Source: Sanghuangporus weigelae
Taxonomy: Eukaryota > Basidiomycota > Agaricomycetes > Hymenochaetales > Hymenochaetaceae
NCBI GenBank assembly: GCA_033182465.1
Contig: CP137328.1
Location: 1,302,001-1,366,000, forward strand
Reading direction: 5' to 3'
Length of the DNA: 64,000 bases
The notes beneath the pieces are model-generated. The model saw only the letters and a program-made list of their open reading frames with translations. It had not been told where the DNA came from and made no database searches. Below are positions 12,073 to 24,496 of this stretch, one piece after another (the stretch's first letter is position 1; each line of letters starts with the position of its first letter). A program made the translations under genes and the position numbers.

Positions 12073-14913
12073 TCATTTCTCGCAACAGCCATGGTTGGTA
12101 TTTCCGGCTTCGGAAAAGGCAGCGCAGCTCTTTGCGTCGTTCGCGACAGGAATATCAAGACCAGGATTTGCCCTGAAAAAACTCTGCGGTTTGAAGTATA
12201 CATTGAGGTGTTCCATCGGCATACTATTCGAACATGGATGATTAGTTCGAGAGCGGTTATCATAGCAATTTCGGCAATACTTACACCGGCCAATCTTCAG
12301 GGCGGGGGATATGGTTTGTACCTGTATGGATGGTTCAAATCGTCACTACCCGCCGAAGTCAACGAACTTATAGGCTACATACCCAGCGTCAAATATAAGA
12401 CAATATCTTCATTATCAATGATAGCGTCCTCCTTCGCCCAAGGGCCGATGGATTCTTCAGGCTCTTCGCGTGTTTGTGGCACGTATTTCCCAGACGGATA
12501 AACGCGAGAGCCGCTAGTACTTTCTTTGTCCTTGATGACCCATAGAGCCTTCGTTCCAAAAAACGCGCGTTTCTGAACCCAGCTCTTTTCCCTGGCAAGA
12601 ACAGTCTGCACTGCACCCTTCATCGCGATGCCATAGCCCGGCTGGGCTCCAGTGGAGTAATGAGGAACTGAGTTCGGATTCACAATGCGCCACCGCCTGT
12701 CCCGCTCAAAAGAATAATCCCGGACACCTTCGAGAGATGTTTTGAGTATATGTGATTCGGTTTTGAAGGCATTGCCGGCAAAGTTTTCCTTGGAGCCGGT
12801 CAAAGCAGATTCAGGCGCAACATCGATCTCAAGTACGCTATTGAAAAGCCCATCGACCATTGGGTCCACACGCAGGCAAAACAGGTGCTGATGGTAATGT
12901 GCGTTGACATTCCTGGCGACGGTGGTACCGTATGGGTTTGCTTCGTTGTCGGCTTTTACATAGACCTGGAGAATACCAGTTAGGCGAACCTCAAATTCGA
13001 CCGTGCCGTCTTGATAAAAGCGATAATTCCATATGTATTCTAGTAACGGTGGATTAATACGCACAGTACTGCATCATCATCACCGATGCGCTTACCGTAA
13101 TTTGCTAACGTGCAACACATGCTTACGACCAGACGCCTGCTACGCGCAGCAAACGAGCGACCACCCGGACGATAGTCAGTGTGTTTCCAGAGGAGGCCAT
13201 GATCTTCCTCGTGAATGCAAATTGCGTGCTTAATCTTTATCGCACTTCCGTTGTGGCCGACAAAACATCCAGGCTAAACCACGACCATCAATTAGGGCAC
13301 TTCTGCGTACCAAGTACATCGAAACTCACAAGGTAATGAATAGCACCGACACAATCGCAGCCGAGAGCAAGATCATTTGCCATGGAGCCCATTCCGTATT
13401 CTCCACTGGGAAGGTGAGTAGTTGGATCATGGATAGAGATACTCAGACTTACGCGTCGAACGCAAATTTTCTGGGATGAGGGAATTCCGGTGCAGCATAT
13501 GGCACGACCATCTCCGCCAAAGACAGCCGATAGAATACAGGACGGAGAGTACGCTCGTCGTTATACGTTACCGTTGAGATTACAATTCCTTCCCGGTGAT
13601 GAAATGCTGATTACACCTTTGTTGGCTGAAGTATCGATATAATCAATATTCAAGCTGCCTACCGATATGCATTTTCCACTTTTGCCATTCGAGTCCATGC
13701 CCATTCATCTTGAAACTCACGCCTTCAGGCTGGATAATATGCAACGGTTTAATATCGTCACGAGGTTTATAATTATCTCCCCTCAGGTCAGGTAGGAAGT
13801 CGAATTTCTCCATTGGGACTGGAATGCGTCCCCGATTCGCGCTCGTAAGGGCATCCTCGTCATGCGATTTGGGTGCCGTATCTGGAACAGACAGTTTGCC
13901 ATTTGCGTCGCGATGCGGGGGGAAGTCGATATGAACAACTTTGCACGCGTTTGAATCAATGACAGGAACGAAATCCTAAATAAGATGTCTACATTGTCCT
14001 AAGCACAGCGATCTGGGTAAGGACGCACCAGAGGGTGGGCATAAAGATTCTCGTGCTTGCCAAACCGTGCAAACATTAGTGCCTGTTGAAGTCGTAGCGA
14101 CTTTGGGAAACGTTCATCGTAACCAACGGCCCAACCATCGCATGAGATATTTTCAGGTTCCAGACCTGTCGAACAGTTGTACGTGTTTATGGCAACGACC
14201 GAACATCAATATATCTGTGCTTACCGAGTCCTCTGATGAGAGCTATGACCTTTGGATCCTTCTTTACAATTTCCTCGGCCATTGAGAGCTCTTCAATCGT
14301 GATCTGAGGCTGCGTGCCTTCAGCAAGCTTATTGACCGATTCTATGACCCATTTACCATCCTTCAGAGCGGAAACAACGTTATACGCATCACTAGATGTT
14401 CAAAGCTCAGAAAATATTGGGCAAATCAATCCAATGTGATAGACTACCCGGTTACTAGATCGATGAGCTGCAGTGGCTTCAGTATTCATCACTCACATCC
14501 GAATAGGACATGCATGAAGCTCACGTCTGAATCGGCACGTCTTGGAAGCGCAGCCTTAGCCAGCACAGGTTCCTCGCCAGTTAGTCTTGGAATTCTAAGA
14601 AACGCCAAAACATCTTGCTTTGGAGGGGGGATGAGGTTAGTTGTGATGAACTTCATGGCCTTGACACCGATGTTTTCGGCGACATGGGAACGGATGCCCA
14701 GACTAATACTGGTGATCTGGAGATGTTCGTCACAGAGGTGTCTATTTCGCTATCGGGAGGAGATGAACGGACCTCATCAGGACTCAAAGGGTCTAGTGGA
14801 TGGTAAGGAGTCGAAGACAAGACATGAGGATCAGAAGCCTGTTCGATGCCTGATGCCGTTCCCGGGACATGAGCGACAGTGTCCTGTTGTTCGTTGATGA
14901 GGTCGGATGTCAT
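12073..14913 (-). CDS. Copper amine oxidase (topaquinone-dependent), multi-exon
   Basis: Oxidises primary amines to aldehydes with release of ammonia and hydrogen peroxide. The start at 14911-14913 gives [10 protein letters not shown], then [10 protein letters not shown] and, after an intron, [21 protein letters not shown], the N2/N3 domain pattern. The catalytic exon ends in TLANY and the next begins [12 protein letters not shown], giving the T-x-x-N-Y-E-Y signature. The tyrosine codon at 13097-13099 is the one converted to topaquinone; an intron (13040-13095) interrupts the motif two bases later. Copper ligands are visible as HYHQHLF near 12890 and HIPRPEDWP near 12310. The stop is at 12073-12075 after CCEK. 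No signal peptide is evident, so probably cytosolic or peroxisomal. The gene looks intact, with several introns of ordinary size. Confidence 0.88.
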
Positions 14914-16182
14914 GTCTGGGGTAAGAAGCTGGACAGAAAGTGAGTGAGCGGTGATGTCGCTGTTGGTTCATTTATCTGTTCAGCAGGTGACTTCACGGAA
15001 CGGAAAAGGAACAGTGATAAGATCCGAGAGCAGATAAGCACAACTTCTCGGTTGATATGATAAAGCAATACCCGATGTTGCGATAGATAGCTGCGCAGAA
15101 TAACGTCCTCAAGATAGAGGTAGGTAAGCGAAATTGAAAAATGTCGCGCGATAATATTGTCTCCATCTCCAGTACTTTACAGTGGTGACTGGAATCCCCA
15201 TGTAAAATTGTTTATTCCCACGGGTCCCGGCATCACATGCCGATGAGATGCCGCGACTCGCTTATTCTCCACTTTTTGAATTTGACTTACCATGCACACA
15301 AAGACCTGCACCACACACAGTTATAGCCAGAAAAAGTCTGATTTGTGCATTTCTGAGCTGGATGTATATATATCATCGAGAATATCAATTTTTTTCTGAA
15401 AAATGAGTCAAATACAGCATAGTCACAAGCAATATTGAAGGAACCAAGCAAATTCTTGAAAAAAAAATTTCGACAATTTAAAGATTAGGACCATAAAATA
15501 CCAATGAAGCATTTTCACTGATGATTCTTGGTTGCAGTCGAGCGAAGGAGCATTATCTTCTTGAGTGATGAAGAGTAGAAAAGGAAATTGTTGGTCATGT
15601 GACTTGAACTTTTATGGTGAAAGTACTTGAATCAACATATACCGGACAAGAAACAAATTCTTTCAACATAAATATAGTACATACACACCTATGATAGGGT
15701 TTCTGAGAATGACAAAACTGCTTCCAGCTGCCTTTTGCAATGAAATATTGAGTTTTGGAAAGACAAAAGCCGACTCTCCCTACAAATTTTTGATGCTGTC
15801 AAAGTCTTCCAGAACCACTTCACATGCTCATATTGAGGCATGAGAGTCCTATTTTTTCTCCTAAAGGTCTGACCATTCAAATTCAGGGAGATATAGCTTC
15901 AGTATGATCACCAGTCATAATTTCTACTATATTGGTCATGTATTTTAATGAGATAGACTGGTAAATGCCATATTATTCCATTTAATACCATTTCCATATC
16001 ATTATGAGCTCAAAGATCCCACTTTTTGATGTTTGGGAGCATTGAGCAGTGTGCATTCTGCATTCATCATTCAGAAAGTGGAAAAATGAGATCGACATTT
16101 TGTACCATATATGAAAAATATAAAAGCTCCAACAGAAATTTCTCAGCACACATGTGATATAGAGAATGCACTACGGGCAATT
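14914..16182. other. AT-rich transition zone, nothing recognised
   Basis: This stretch holds the amine oxidase promoter and then increasingly AT-rich DNA with no open frame over 63 codons that resembles a gene. It marks the edge of the repeat block. The last ~20 bases before the foldback element match (inverted) DNA near 25640-25655, so the far end belongs to the inverted-repeat unit around the RPB1 fragment. Confidence 0.5.
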
Positions 16183-16184
16183 TA

Positions 16185-17268
16185 CAGCTAGTTGCAAAAT
16201 TGTTGGCAATTACGTGATTTCACCACTTTTCTCACCATGAGAGCCTCAAAACACAGATAAAATCATATCTCACCCAAATCTCAATGGTTTCACATCATCT
16301 AAGTTGCTAAATTCATCTTTTTGAAAGGGCTTTCATTTCAAAAAAATAATCGAGAAAATAGAGCAAAACATGACCCCAAAATGGCAAAAATATTGTTTTT
16401 TGCCTCTTCCTTGCATGTGCATTTTTTTCTGTGATCCCTGCTGGTCCAGCACCTCCCCAAAGCTATCCAGAATGATAATATGATTATAAAATGAATTTAC
16501 AGACTGAGTTTGAGTTGAATTGTGTACCAGAATGTGCTGCTTTGAGGCATGCCTGAATTACTCAAAACTCATCATTTCCCCCTAGCCTCCCAGGCTCCAG
16601 GAAAAATTCTTACAGGCCAGATTCATGCATGTAAATTCATTTTAGGTGTAATAGACTAGGTTTGTGCACTAGCTAGGGCCTCAGCATCCACTGGTGAGCT
16701 GGGCTGAACAAGTGTTTCTAGTTGTATGCACTATTCTAGACAGCATCTCCCCAGCTCACCAGTGGATGCTGAAGCCCTAGCTAGTGCACAAATCTAGTCT
16801 ATTATACCTAAAATGAATTTACATGCATGAATCTGGCCTGTAAGAATTTTTCCTAGAGCCTGGGAGGCTAGAGGGAAATGATGAGTTTTGAGTAATTCAG
16901 GCATGCCTCAAAGCAGCACATTCTGGTACACAATTCAACTCAAACTCAGTCTGTAAATTCATTTTATAATCATATTATCATTCTGGATAGCTTTGGGGAG
17001 GTGCTGGACCAGCAGGGATCACAGAAAAAAATGCACATGCAAGAAAGAGGCAAAAAACAATATTATCGCCATTTTGGGGTCCTTTTTTGCTCCATTTCCT
17101 CGATCGTTTCTCCTAAGCGAAAGCCCTTTCGAAAAGATGAGTTTAGCAACTTAGATGATGCGAAACCGTTGAGATTTGGGTGAGATATGATTTTATCTGT
17201 GTTTTGAGGTTCTCATGGCGAGAAGTGTGGTGAAATCATGTGATTGCCAACAATTTTGCAACTAGCTG
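16185..17268. mobile_element. Foldback element A, copy 1 (1,084-bp palindrome)
   Basis: Two inverted arms of 519 bp (16185-16703 and 16750-17268) flank a 46-nt loop. Arm ends read CAGCTAGTTGCAAAATTG and its complement, each preceded by TA, compatible with a TA target duplication as in Tc1/mariner or pogo-type elements. No transposase is encoded; a 60-codon open frame in the arm is not convincing. Total length equals that of copy 2 exactly. It is inserted in the outer part of the left inverted repeat that flanks the RPB1 fragment. It is probably a non-autonomous foldback/MITE-like element formed by duplication-inversion of a smaller element. Confidence 0.9.
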
Positions 17269-17270
17269 TA

Positions 17271-17540
17271 AATTGATATTTTCTTTATCAGAAAAGAATA
17301 TCATTGAGGTAGATATTTCTTTGATGATATTTTCAATATCAAAATGCCTTTTATTTTAAATATCATTCTGTGTATCAATGACAATGATAATTTACACAAT
17401 GAGTGGGCGGTGAGCAGGCGCAATGAGGGCTCATGGCGGGTATTTTGTGGGCACACAGAGGGTAGAGAGTGGGCAAACTGTGGACGGGATGGGGGCGCAC
17501 CATGGGCATAGTAAGGGCATGCTGGGGGCACAGAGTAGGT
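17271..17540 (+). repeat. Left inverted repeat flanking the RPB1 fragment
   Basis: This 270-bp segment is the reverse complement, with few differences by eye, of 25201-25470. It runs from an AT-rich outer part (repeated ATATC/GATAT motifs) to a GC-richer inner part rich in GTGGGC/GGGCAC. Outside it lies foldback copy 1, beyond which a further ~20-bp match to the right side resumes. The pair brackets the RPB1 pseudogene closely. Confidence 0.85.
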
Positions 17541-17550
17541 GCATGCTGAG

Positions 17551-18231
17551 GTCAATATTGTTGTGAGAAAAATCTCTGACAATGATCTTGCTTTACTTGG
17601 GCTATCAGAAGAGTACCCGCATCCAGACCGGATGATTCTTATAGTTCTGCTGGTTCCTCCTCCTCCAGTGCATCCAAGCATTTCCACTGACAATGGAGCT
17701 TTGTTCAGTGAGGACAATTTGATGTGCAAAGTGGGCGACATCATAAAAGTGTCCATGGATGTATTCAGATATAAAGAGGGAGGAGTTTGGGCCCATGTTA
17801 TATCTAAGTTTGAGCAATTGCTCCAGGTAAGCAATCGGATATGTGTTAAGAGACCGCTTACCATGTTATGTCCAGTTCCATGTCTCCACATACGTGGACA
17901 ATGACATTGCTAGAATACCTCAAGCTCAACAAAAGTCTGGTTGATCCGTCAAAGCTATTTGTGCTTGTTCAAAGGACAAGGAGAGTCGTGTACATGGTAA
18001 CTTGATGGGGAAATGTGTCAATTTTTTGAACGTACTGTCATCACTGGAGGCCCAAACCTGGAACTTGACAAAGTTGGTGTGCCGAAGAGCATCGCCATGA
18101 CTCTCACATACCAAGAAAGAGGTCAGTAGGAAGAGCATCTTGATTGACGTGTTGTTAAAAACTGTCTGACAGTGACCTCGTGTACTTATAAGAGCTCGTG
18201 TGGAACAGAACAAGAGAATACCCTGGAGCGC
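17551..18231 (+). pseudogene. RNA polymerase II largest subunit (RPB1) fragment, 5' part
   Basis: Homology starts near 17566 with KISDNDLALLGLSEEY and continues MILIVLLVPPPPVHPSIS and WAHVISKFEQLLQ, followed by a GT..AG intron at 17827-17875. The next exon reads FHVSTYVDNDIARIPQAQQ, then a TGA where RPB1 has Arg (CGA), then [10 protein letters not shown] one-base shift follows before [19 protein letters not shown] and [12 protein letters not shown] second probable intron (near 18121-18170) leads to VYL, a TAA, then ELVWNRTREYPGA. There element C1 interrupts the codon series at the four bases GCGC. Retained introns exclude a processed copy. Stops at former CGA codons point to C-to-T decay. The protein would cover roughly the clamp core before the active site. 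Confidence 0.88.
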
Positions 18232-19006
18232 TGTAGTGCGCCGCACTTGCCTGTACCAGTACATTGGTACAGGCCCCTCAGTACTCTGTACAGTATACCA
18301 TCATGCGGCAACTGCTACACCTCCGCCGCTCCTTATGACTATCCGACCACCGCTCCTTGATTTGCTGCTCGACCAATAGGGCCGCCAACTCCCCTCATTT
18401 GAAAGCAGGTTTGGCCTCTCTCAAACCAGACATCCTTATGCAAGCCTCCAGATAGTCAAGAAAAATGAAGTTACTCCGGGCATCAGTTCAAGCAGACTGG
18501 TGACATCCGTTGGACTGCTGCTACTCCGCGGTGCCAACGTGCCATCACGTCTTCAGTTGCCTCTTTCCGCGTGCCCGGTCTCGCCGCTTTGCATCTCTGG
18601 GCAATCTCCCTAACCCATCTTGGCATCATAGACGGGGTACCCAGACCCTCCAGACTTTCCAAACCGAGTACATTTGGCCAGCCGCGTCTTCTGATATGCG
18701 AGTGCTTGGGACGCTGCAGTGGATGTATCCGCTACAGCGGCGGAAGTATATCAAACCGTATAGCTGATGGAATGTTCGTCGGCTCCTATCAATTGGTTTA
18801 TCCGACGTCGGCTAGAGGTTTTACAAGGTCCCAGGTATCACGTTTCATGCTCATACTATGCCGCTTTGCACGCCGAGTCCATTGTCAGACGCGGCAGCCA
18901 CTAGCGTATTCCTCACTTTAGTATTATTGCCTCCCCTGACGTTTCATATTCGTATGGTGCGACCACTTAGCGATCCGAGCGCGCCCGATGATATGATGTG
19001 CCGCGC

Positions 19007-22000
19007 TATAGTGCACTGGCCCCTCCTGTGCCAGTACACTCATACTATGACTCCCTCCCACTGCAGATACCATATCCCAGTGCTGCCTACACCTCAGAGT
19101 GTGAGGGCATACTCCTACTGCACTCGAGACACCATTTGAGTACGTTTCCACTAATTCCAGCACATGTACTGTACTGCGGCACCCTCCTAAGGCCCAGATC
19201 GATCCACCAATGGCTCTCTGACACTCAGACAGGTCTGCCGACGACTCCTACCCAGCACCAGGCACTATAGGACACATCTCTCAGTGACTACAGGCTGCCG
19301 ATCTTACGATTTACCATACATACAGCCTTGCGGCGACTCTGGGTGCCTCCGAGTCGGCCCCCCATGGCGCCGATCAATGCGGCGGACACTCAGACATCCT
19401 CAGGTACCTTCGCTGACACCTCCTACAGCTTACCAAGCAGTCCCCCATTGCCTAGGGAGCTATATATAGTCATATGTGCTTATATGCCTCATTATGACGT
19501 ATCTGGCGCCGATCCAGCAGTCCCCCGCAGCACAGCCACTCCAGCCACTCATATTAGTCACTAGGGATCGCCCACACTCTGTATTGAGTGCCGCTGATGC
19601 ATCAGACACCTCAGGGACATTGACTGATGCACCCCTTGTCTCATATATGCGATATTAGCCTCCGATCATTGGCTCCGATGTTTCCCAACTTCCCCCCAAT
19701 GTGGTGGCCCCCATTAGACCATGTATGGAAGGTAGGCATGTGGTACATTGGCGTGCCAAGCCCCCGACTTGCGCCGCCGAGCCCAACTCCGCTGGCACCT
19801 GTATTATTTCAGATACTCAATATTTCATGCTATTGGATGCCCCCCTCACATTGCCACTCTCAGATTTCACCTGGGCACTCCGGCAGCGGCCCTTGGCAAC
19901 CCAGATGACTCAGGAGATGTTGTCAGACAGTAGGACATGTCGGCGACAGCAGCAGAGTATATATAGAGCTTATATTAGGTTGGTAGACAAGAGACCATCT
20001 TAAAGAGACCATCTTAGAGGAAGAGAGCATGTACCAGTCCGAGCACCAGAGTTCGAGATATCCCTCACTCTGAGTCTCCCCTCTTGTACTGAGCCTCCCC
20101 CTTGACTATATATTATCCTTGACACCTCCTCTTGCTTGATTCATCATTCTACCTGCCTTCGCTGCCTCTGATACGCCTCGGCCGCCCTGATATTCAGCAA
20201 GCATGTAGAAGCTCAGGATTTAACCCTGAGCTTCCTCCATCCCTCTTGTACCTCGTCGGCACCCCTCTATCTGATGTTGGCGACCCTTCGGTGACCCAGG
20301 CTTCCTATCAGACCCCTCTTCAGCACCCTTTCCATCCTTTCACCCCAGCTTAGTCTATATACTCATCTTATACAGTCCTTTCCTTTCACCTATTGCGTTT
20401 ACGCTACTTCGGTGGAATTGTACAGCCTTCCCCTTGTTCCAGCGCCCCCCTATTTGACGTCGGTGGCTATCCAGCAACACAGGTATAGTACCAGACAACC
20501 CAGAAGTGCCTTCTCCACCCACTTGCTCCATTTCAGCCCTTATATTCATCTCATACGCTCCTGCCGATGTAGACTATCAGACCCTCTTAAGCAGCGGCGA
20601 AGGCGACGGCGTTCGACCACAGAGAGGCGTCGGCGGTGTCAAAGATCGGAGAGGTAAGAAGGGATCCAACTCGTGGCTAGACCTCCTGGACAGCTTGGTG
20701 CCGTGGCAGACAATTTGACCCGGAAGCACTGCTGCCGATCGGGATGCGCGCTCAGTCGTGGGGAGAGCTCAATCGTAAGGGCTATGGTATGATCCGCGTA
20801 TAAAGGGGACGCCGCCGATAATGTACGAGACAGAGCCGCCGACAAGTCAAGATGTCGGCGTCGCGAATAAGCAGTAGAGCAACGGCGCCGTCGAGTCCTG
20901 CGAGCGGCGGCGATTACTAGTAGAGCGACGGTACCGCCGATTACCAGGAGAGCGACGGTGTCGCCGATTACCAGGAGAGCGACGGTGTCGCCGATTGTCA
21001 AAAGGGGGATGGCGCTGCCGATTCCCAGGACCGGGGATAGCTCTGCCGATCACTTGCGCAGTGGCGAGTGAGCACGTGCCCCTGTTATTCCCTTAAACGG
21101 GGGCGGCGTCTTGTGTCGGCACACAATCTTCGGCGGAGGCGATAGAGAGCAAAAGGGCTAATAGAGACGAGAGGAGTGCACTAAGATCTATTCTGAACTA
21201 CTGCTTCTGAACACTACATACATGAGGTCTATATATACTGGGGAATGCTGGGGAAGAGCGTCACAGAGGCGGCGACAGTGATGGTGCGTCACAGACACGC
21301 AATCGGTGCGGACCCGAAGATCGGGGCGCGCCGCGAAGCTGCCAAGACACGAGCGCGCGCTGATCGGGCTGGCGGTGATTGGCGCGGCGCATCATCATCG
21401 GGCGTGCTCGGATCGCTAAGTGGTCGCACCACACGAATATGAAACGTCAGGGGAGGCAATAATACTAAAAGGGGAATACGCGAGTGGCCGCCGCGTCCGA
21501 CAATCGGACTCGGCGCACGAAGCAGCATGGTATGAACATGAAACGTGGTACCTGGGACCTTGTAAAACCACTACCCGGCGTCGGATAAGCCAATCAACAG
21601 GAGCCGACGAATATTCCATCGGCTATACGGTTCGATATCCTTCCGCCGCCGTAGCCGATACATCCGCTGCAACGTTCCCGGCGCCCGCGTATCAGAAAGT
21701 GCGGCTGGCCAAGCATACTCGGTTTGGGAAGTCTTCGAAGGACGGGAGGCGGCGGACGTATTGGTTGAGCCGCGAATCAAGGAGCGGCGGTTTGGAAGGT
21801 CTTAAGGAGCGGCGGAGGTGTAGCGGTCGCCGCACGATGGTATACTGTATGGAGTACTGAGGGGCCTGTACCGACGTACCGGTACAGGCAAGTGCGGCGC
21901 ACTACACCGACCCTGTGTCCGAGTTTCCACCACGTCAGCAGCCTCCTGTGATCCCCCCTTTCGAGCGGCAGCCCTATTAGCTCATTCCTTTCATACTGCG

Positions 22001-22173
22001 GCATCCCTATATCCATCCATTACGTCTCCAACAGTTCCTGGCACCTGCTGGGTAGTGGGGATTTAGAGTCTGATAGCGTCGGCATCTCGTTTTCAGAGAT
22101 TTCTTCTTACATTCAGCACCCTTAGTAGGACAGACATTGGTAGCGCCTTCAGAGACACACACCACCCACTACA
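19007..22173 (+). mobile_element. LTR-like element family B, copy B1 (hosts C2)
   Basis: Starts at a slightly altered TGTAG end followed by TGCACTGGCCC and ends ACCACCCACTACA. Flanks are GCGC on both sides (19003-19006, 22174-22177). Without C2 (20568-21906) it is about 1.8 kb. A TATATATAG box lies near 19950. No protein-coding region; solo-LTR-like. Inserted in the middle of C1. Confidence 0.85.
20568..21906 (-). mobile_element. LTR-like element family C, copy C2
   Basis: On the plus strand it starts TGTAGACTATCAG and ends GGCGCACTACA, flanked by perfect CCGA duplications (20564-20567 and 21907-21910). The uninterrupted equivalent of the insertion site is visible in B copies near 29283. It is 1,339 bp, shorter than C1 and C3, partly because it carries fewer internal tandem repeats; short repeats of about 27 bp occur at 20917-21000. 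TATA box near 21232, pointing left. The perfect duplication makes it one of the younger C insertions. Confidence 0.88.
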
Positions 22174-22996
22174 GCGCCAATCACCGCCAGCCCAATTGGC
22201 GCGTGCCTGTGTCTTGGCAGCTTTGCGCCATGCCCCAATCTTTGGGCCCGCCCCGATTGTGCGCCTGTGACAAGCCATTACCGTCGCCGCCTCTGTTACG
22301 CTCTTCAGCAGTATTCCCCAGTATATATAGACCTCATGTATGTAGTGTCGAGAGTAAGTAGTCCAGAATAGACCCAAGTGCACTCTTCTCCTCTCTGTTA
22401 GTCGCTTTGCTCCCTATCGCCTCCACCGAAGATCACGTGCCGATGCAAGACTCCACTCCCATTTAGGTAATAATAGGGGCACGTGCTTACCCGCCACTGT
22501 GCAAGTGATCGGTGGAGTTATCCCCGGTCCTGGGAGTCGGCAACATCATCACCCTCTTGACAATCAGCGACACTGTCACTCTCCTAGTAATTGCTGACGC
22601 CCGCACAACCCGACAACACTGTCACTCTATTACTTATCAATGACGCCAAGACCTTACAAGCAATCGCCGACCGGGTTCTCTTCGTAGTGATCGGCAACGT
22701 CATCACTCTCTTAGTGATTGGTGACGATGTCACTCTCTTAGTGATCATCAGCATCTCTGTCCCGTGTGCTATTAGTGACACCCCTTCGTACACCAACCGT
22801 GGTCTAGTCTTTACGATTGAGCTCTCCCCATGACTAAGTGCGCATCCCGATCAACAGCAGTGCCTCCGGGTCAAATTGTTCGCCACGGCATCGAATTGTT
22901 CGCCACGGCATCGAGCTGCCCAGGAGGCCTAGCTACGAGTTGGACCCCTTCTTACCTCTCTAATCTTTGACACCGCCGACGCCTCTCTGTGGTTGA

Positions 22997-24459
22997 TGAA
23001 ACTCCTGTGGGCGTTCTGATACCGGACAGGGAATATAAAGTTCGAGGGGCTGCCCTAGAATACCTTTGAGTAGTCAGCAGAGAGTTACACCTAGACCAAA
23101 AGCAAGTGGAAACAAAGGGATAAGGGAATATATGAGAGAAGGGTTGTAAGAGGGCTGAGGAATGCGTGGGAAGCACTCGAGGAATGATTCTGAGGATGGG
23201 CTTCTCCCGAGATTGATGGTGGCGGTGCGAAGGCTAAATTGACTCTCTGGCTCAACTGCGAGCTCTGGACTAAAGCTGACTAACACAAGGCACAAGAACT
23301 AATCTAACTAATGCTACGCTAGTTGAACCACCAACTCGAACGTGACTAATCGACCATGCTAACACACTGGGAAGCGACGGCAGCTGATCTCACTCGTAGT
23401 CTAAAGTGTCGGAATGTGGTGTAATGATTTGAAACGTGATATGATGGACGGAGGGACTGTACGGTGATGGAAAAGGATAATATGGTGTCCTTTTCCAACG
23501 ACAGTGGAGAAGGGAAGGTCTTGCGAGACCGAAAGCATGTGGCACACTAGGTAACGGGATTACGGGCGAAACCAGCAAAACAGATAGGAACACGTAAGGA
23601 GGTTTTGATACGGATGATAGAGACAAGAGGAGTTCTTTACACGAACACGGCAAACTGTACAAACATATGAATGGCTCTGCTGCGAAGAGAGATCACCGAT
23701 CGACTGTACAGAATGCAAAATATCGTATATTAGACTTTAGAGACGAGAGAGTCCACTACGAACAAGTAGAACTCGAAGCTGGGGGACTTGAGACAATCTG
23801 AGAACTGCTCCACTCCAACTAAGCTGTCCCCCTCACTACAAGAGTCGTGCTATATTTATACTAAACGTCTAATGCTGAGCCTCCCATCAGTCAGAGAACA
23901 TAAGTCATAAGAAAAAGAGGAACGCATATCACTATCTACAAAGGAGAGGGGTGCATATGAATGGTTAAGGGACACATAAAGCAGAAAGAAACAATACTAA
24001 GTATGGTTGGAATGAGAGCATAAAGAAATAAAAGGGATGCATATAGAAAGGTGAGATCATAAGCGAAGCCTTCAGAACCGGGTGTCTTTGAGCAGAACGA
24101 GTCGGAACTTGGGGAAAGGACTTGGAAAGACCTCGGCTAGCCTTACAGGGCAAATCTGCGACATTTTGAATAGGAGAGGGACTGTGGACGATGCTGCAGG
24201 GTCAAATCTCTTTGTCAGGAGTATGGATCCGGAATCCAGAGACTTGTGATTGACGTGTGTAGGATCGTCGCATGATTCTTCCGCCGTGTCTGATATGATG
24301 GCCGATTGCGGAACGGTGCACGTGCCATTTAGACTATGGCATTATTGCTAAGTCCACTCGCTCCAGCGAAACCAGTCGGAACCGGGCGAAACCAGTCGGA
24401 ACACCGTGGAACTCGTCGTAACGACTTTGTACATTCCCAAGCTTTAGTCTTACTCTTCA
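22997..24459 (+). mobile_element. LTR-like element family D, copy D1
   Basis: Starts TGAAACTCCTGTGGG and ends AGTCTTACTCTTCA, flanked by TTGA and TCGA. 1,463 bp, no coding sequence. A TATAAAG box occurs near 23034. Strongly similar along its length to D2 (38464-39949). Inserted near the 3' end of C1. Solo-LTR-like. Confidence 0.85.
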
Positions 24460-24496
24460 TCGAATGCCGTTGCTCAAGAGGGTCTGATAGTCTACA

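Larger units (their letters stand above)
18232..24496 (+). mobile_element. LTR-like element family C, copy C1 (hosts B1 and D1)
   Basis: Begins TGTAGTGCGCCGCAC and ends GATAGTCTACA, with 4-bp flanks GCGC and GCAC. After removing B1 (19007-22173) and D1 (22997-24459) about 1.65 kb remain, without coding sequence. A TATA box (GTATATATAG near 22321) points rightward. TG..CA ends, short terminal inverted repeats and a TATA box fit a solo LTR of an unidentified retroelement; a non-coding element of another class is possible. It sits inside the RPB1 fragment. No coding capacity; judged an old fossil because of its decayed flanks and two later insertions. Confidence 0.82.

Noticed and set aside
11962-12501. 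179-codon plus-strand frame
   Set aside because: Antisense to the last exons of the copper amine oxidase, whose motifs are clear on the other strand.
15689-15880. 63-codon minus-strand frame in the AT-rich zone
   Set aside because: No recognisable motif, isolated, and in low-complexity AT-rich DNA.
17301-17891. 196-codon minus-strand frame shared with 25135-25440
   Set aside because: It runs through the 270-bp inverted repeat and then antisense to the RPB1 fragment; the shared part is explained by the repeat and shows no protein-like conservation.
18571-19270. Many 60-120 codon frames in families B and C
   Set aside because: They recur on both strands in GC-rich repeats, have no shared protein family and sit across LTR-like promoter regions.
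19007-22173. Family B as a hAT or Mutator DNA transposon
   Set aside because: Target duplications are 4 bp, the terminal inverted repeat is only about 7 bp and no transposase occurs in any copy.
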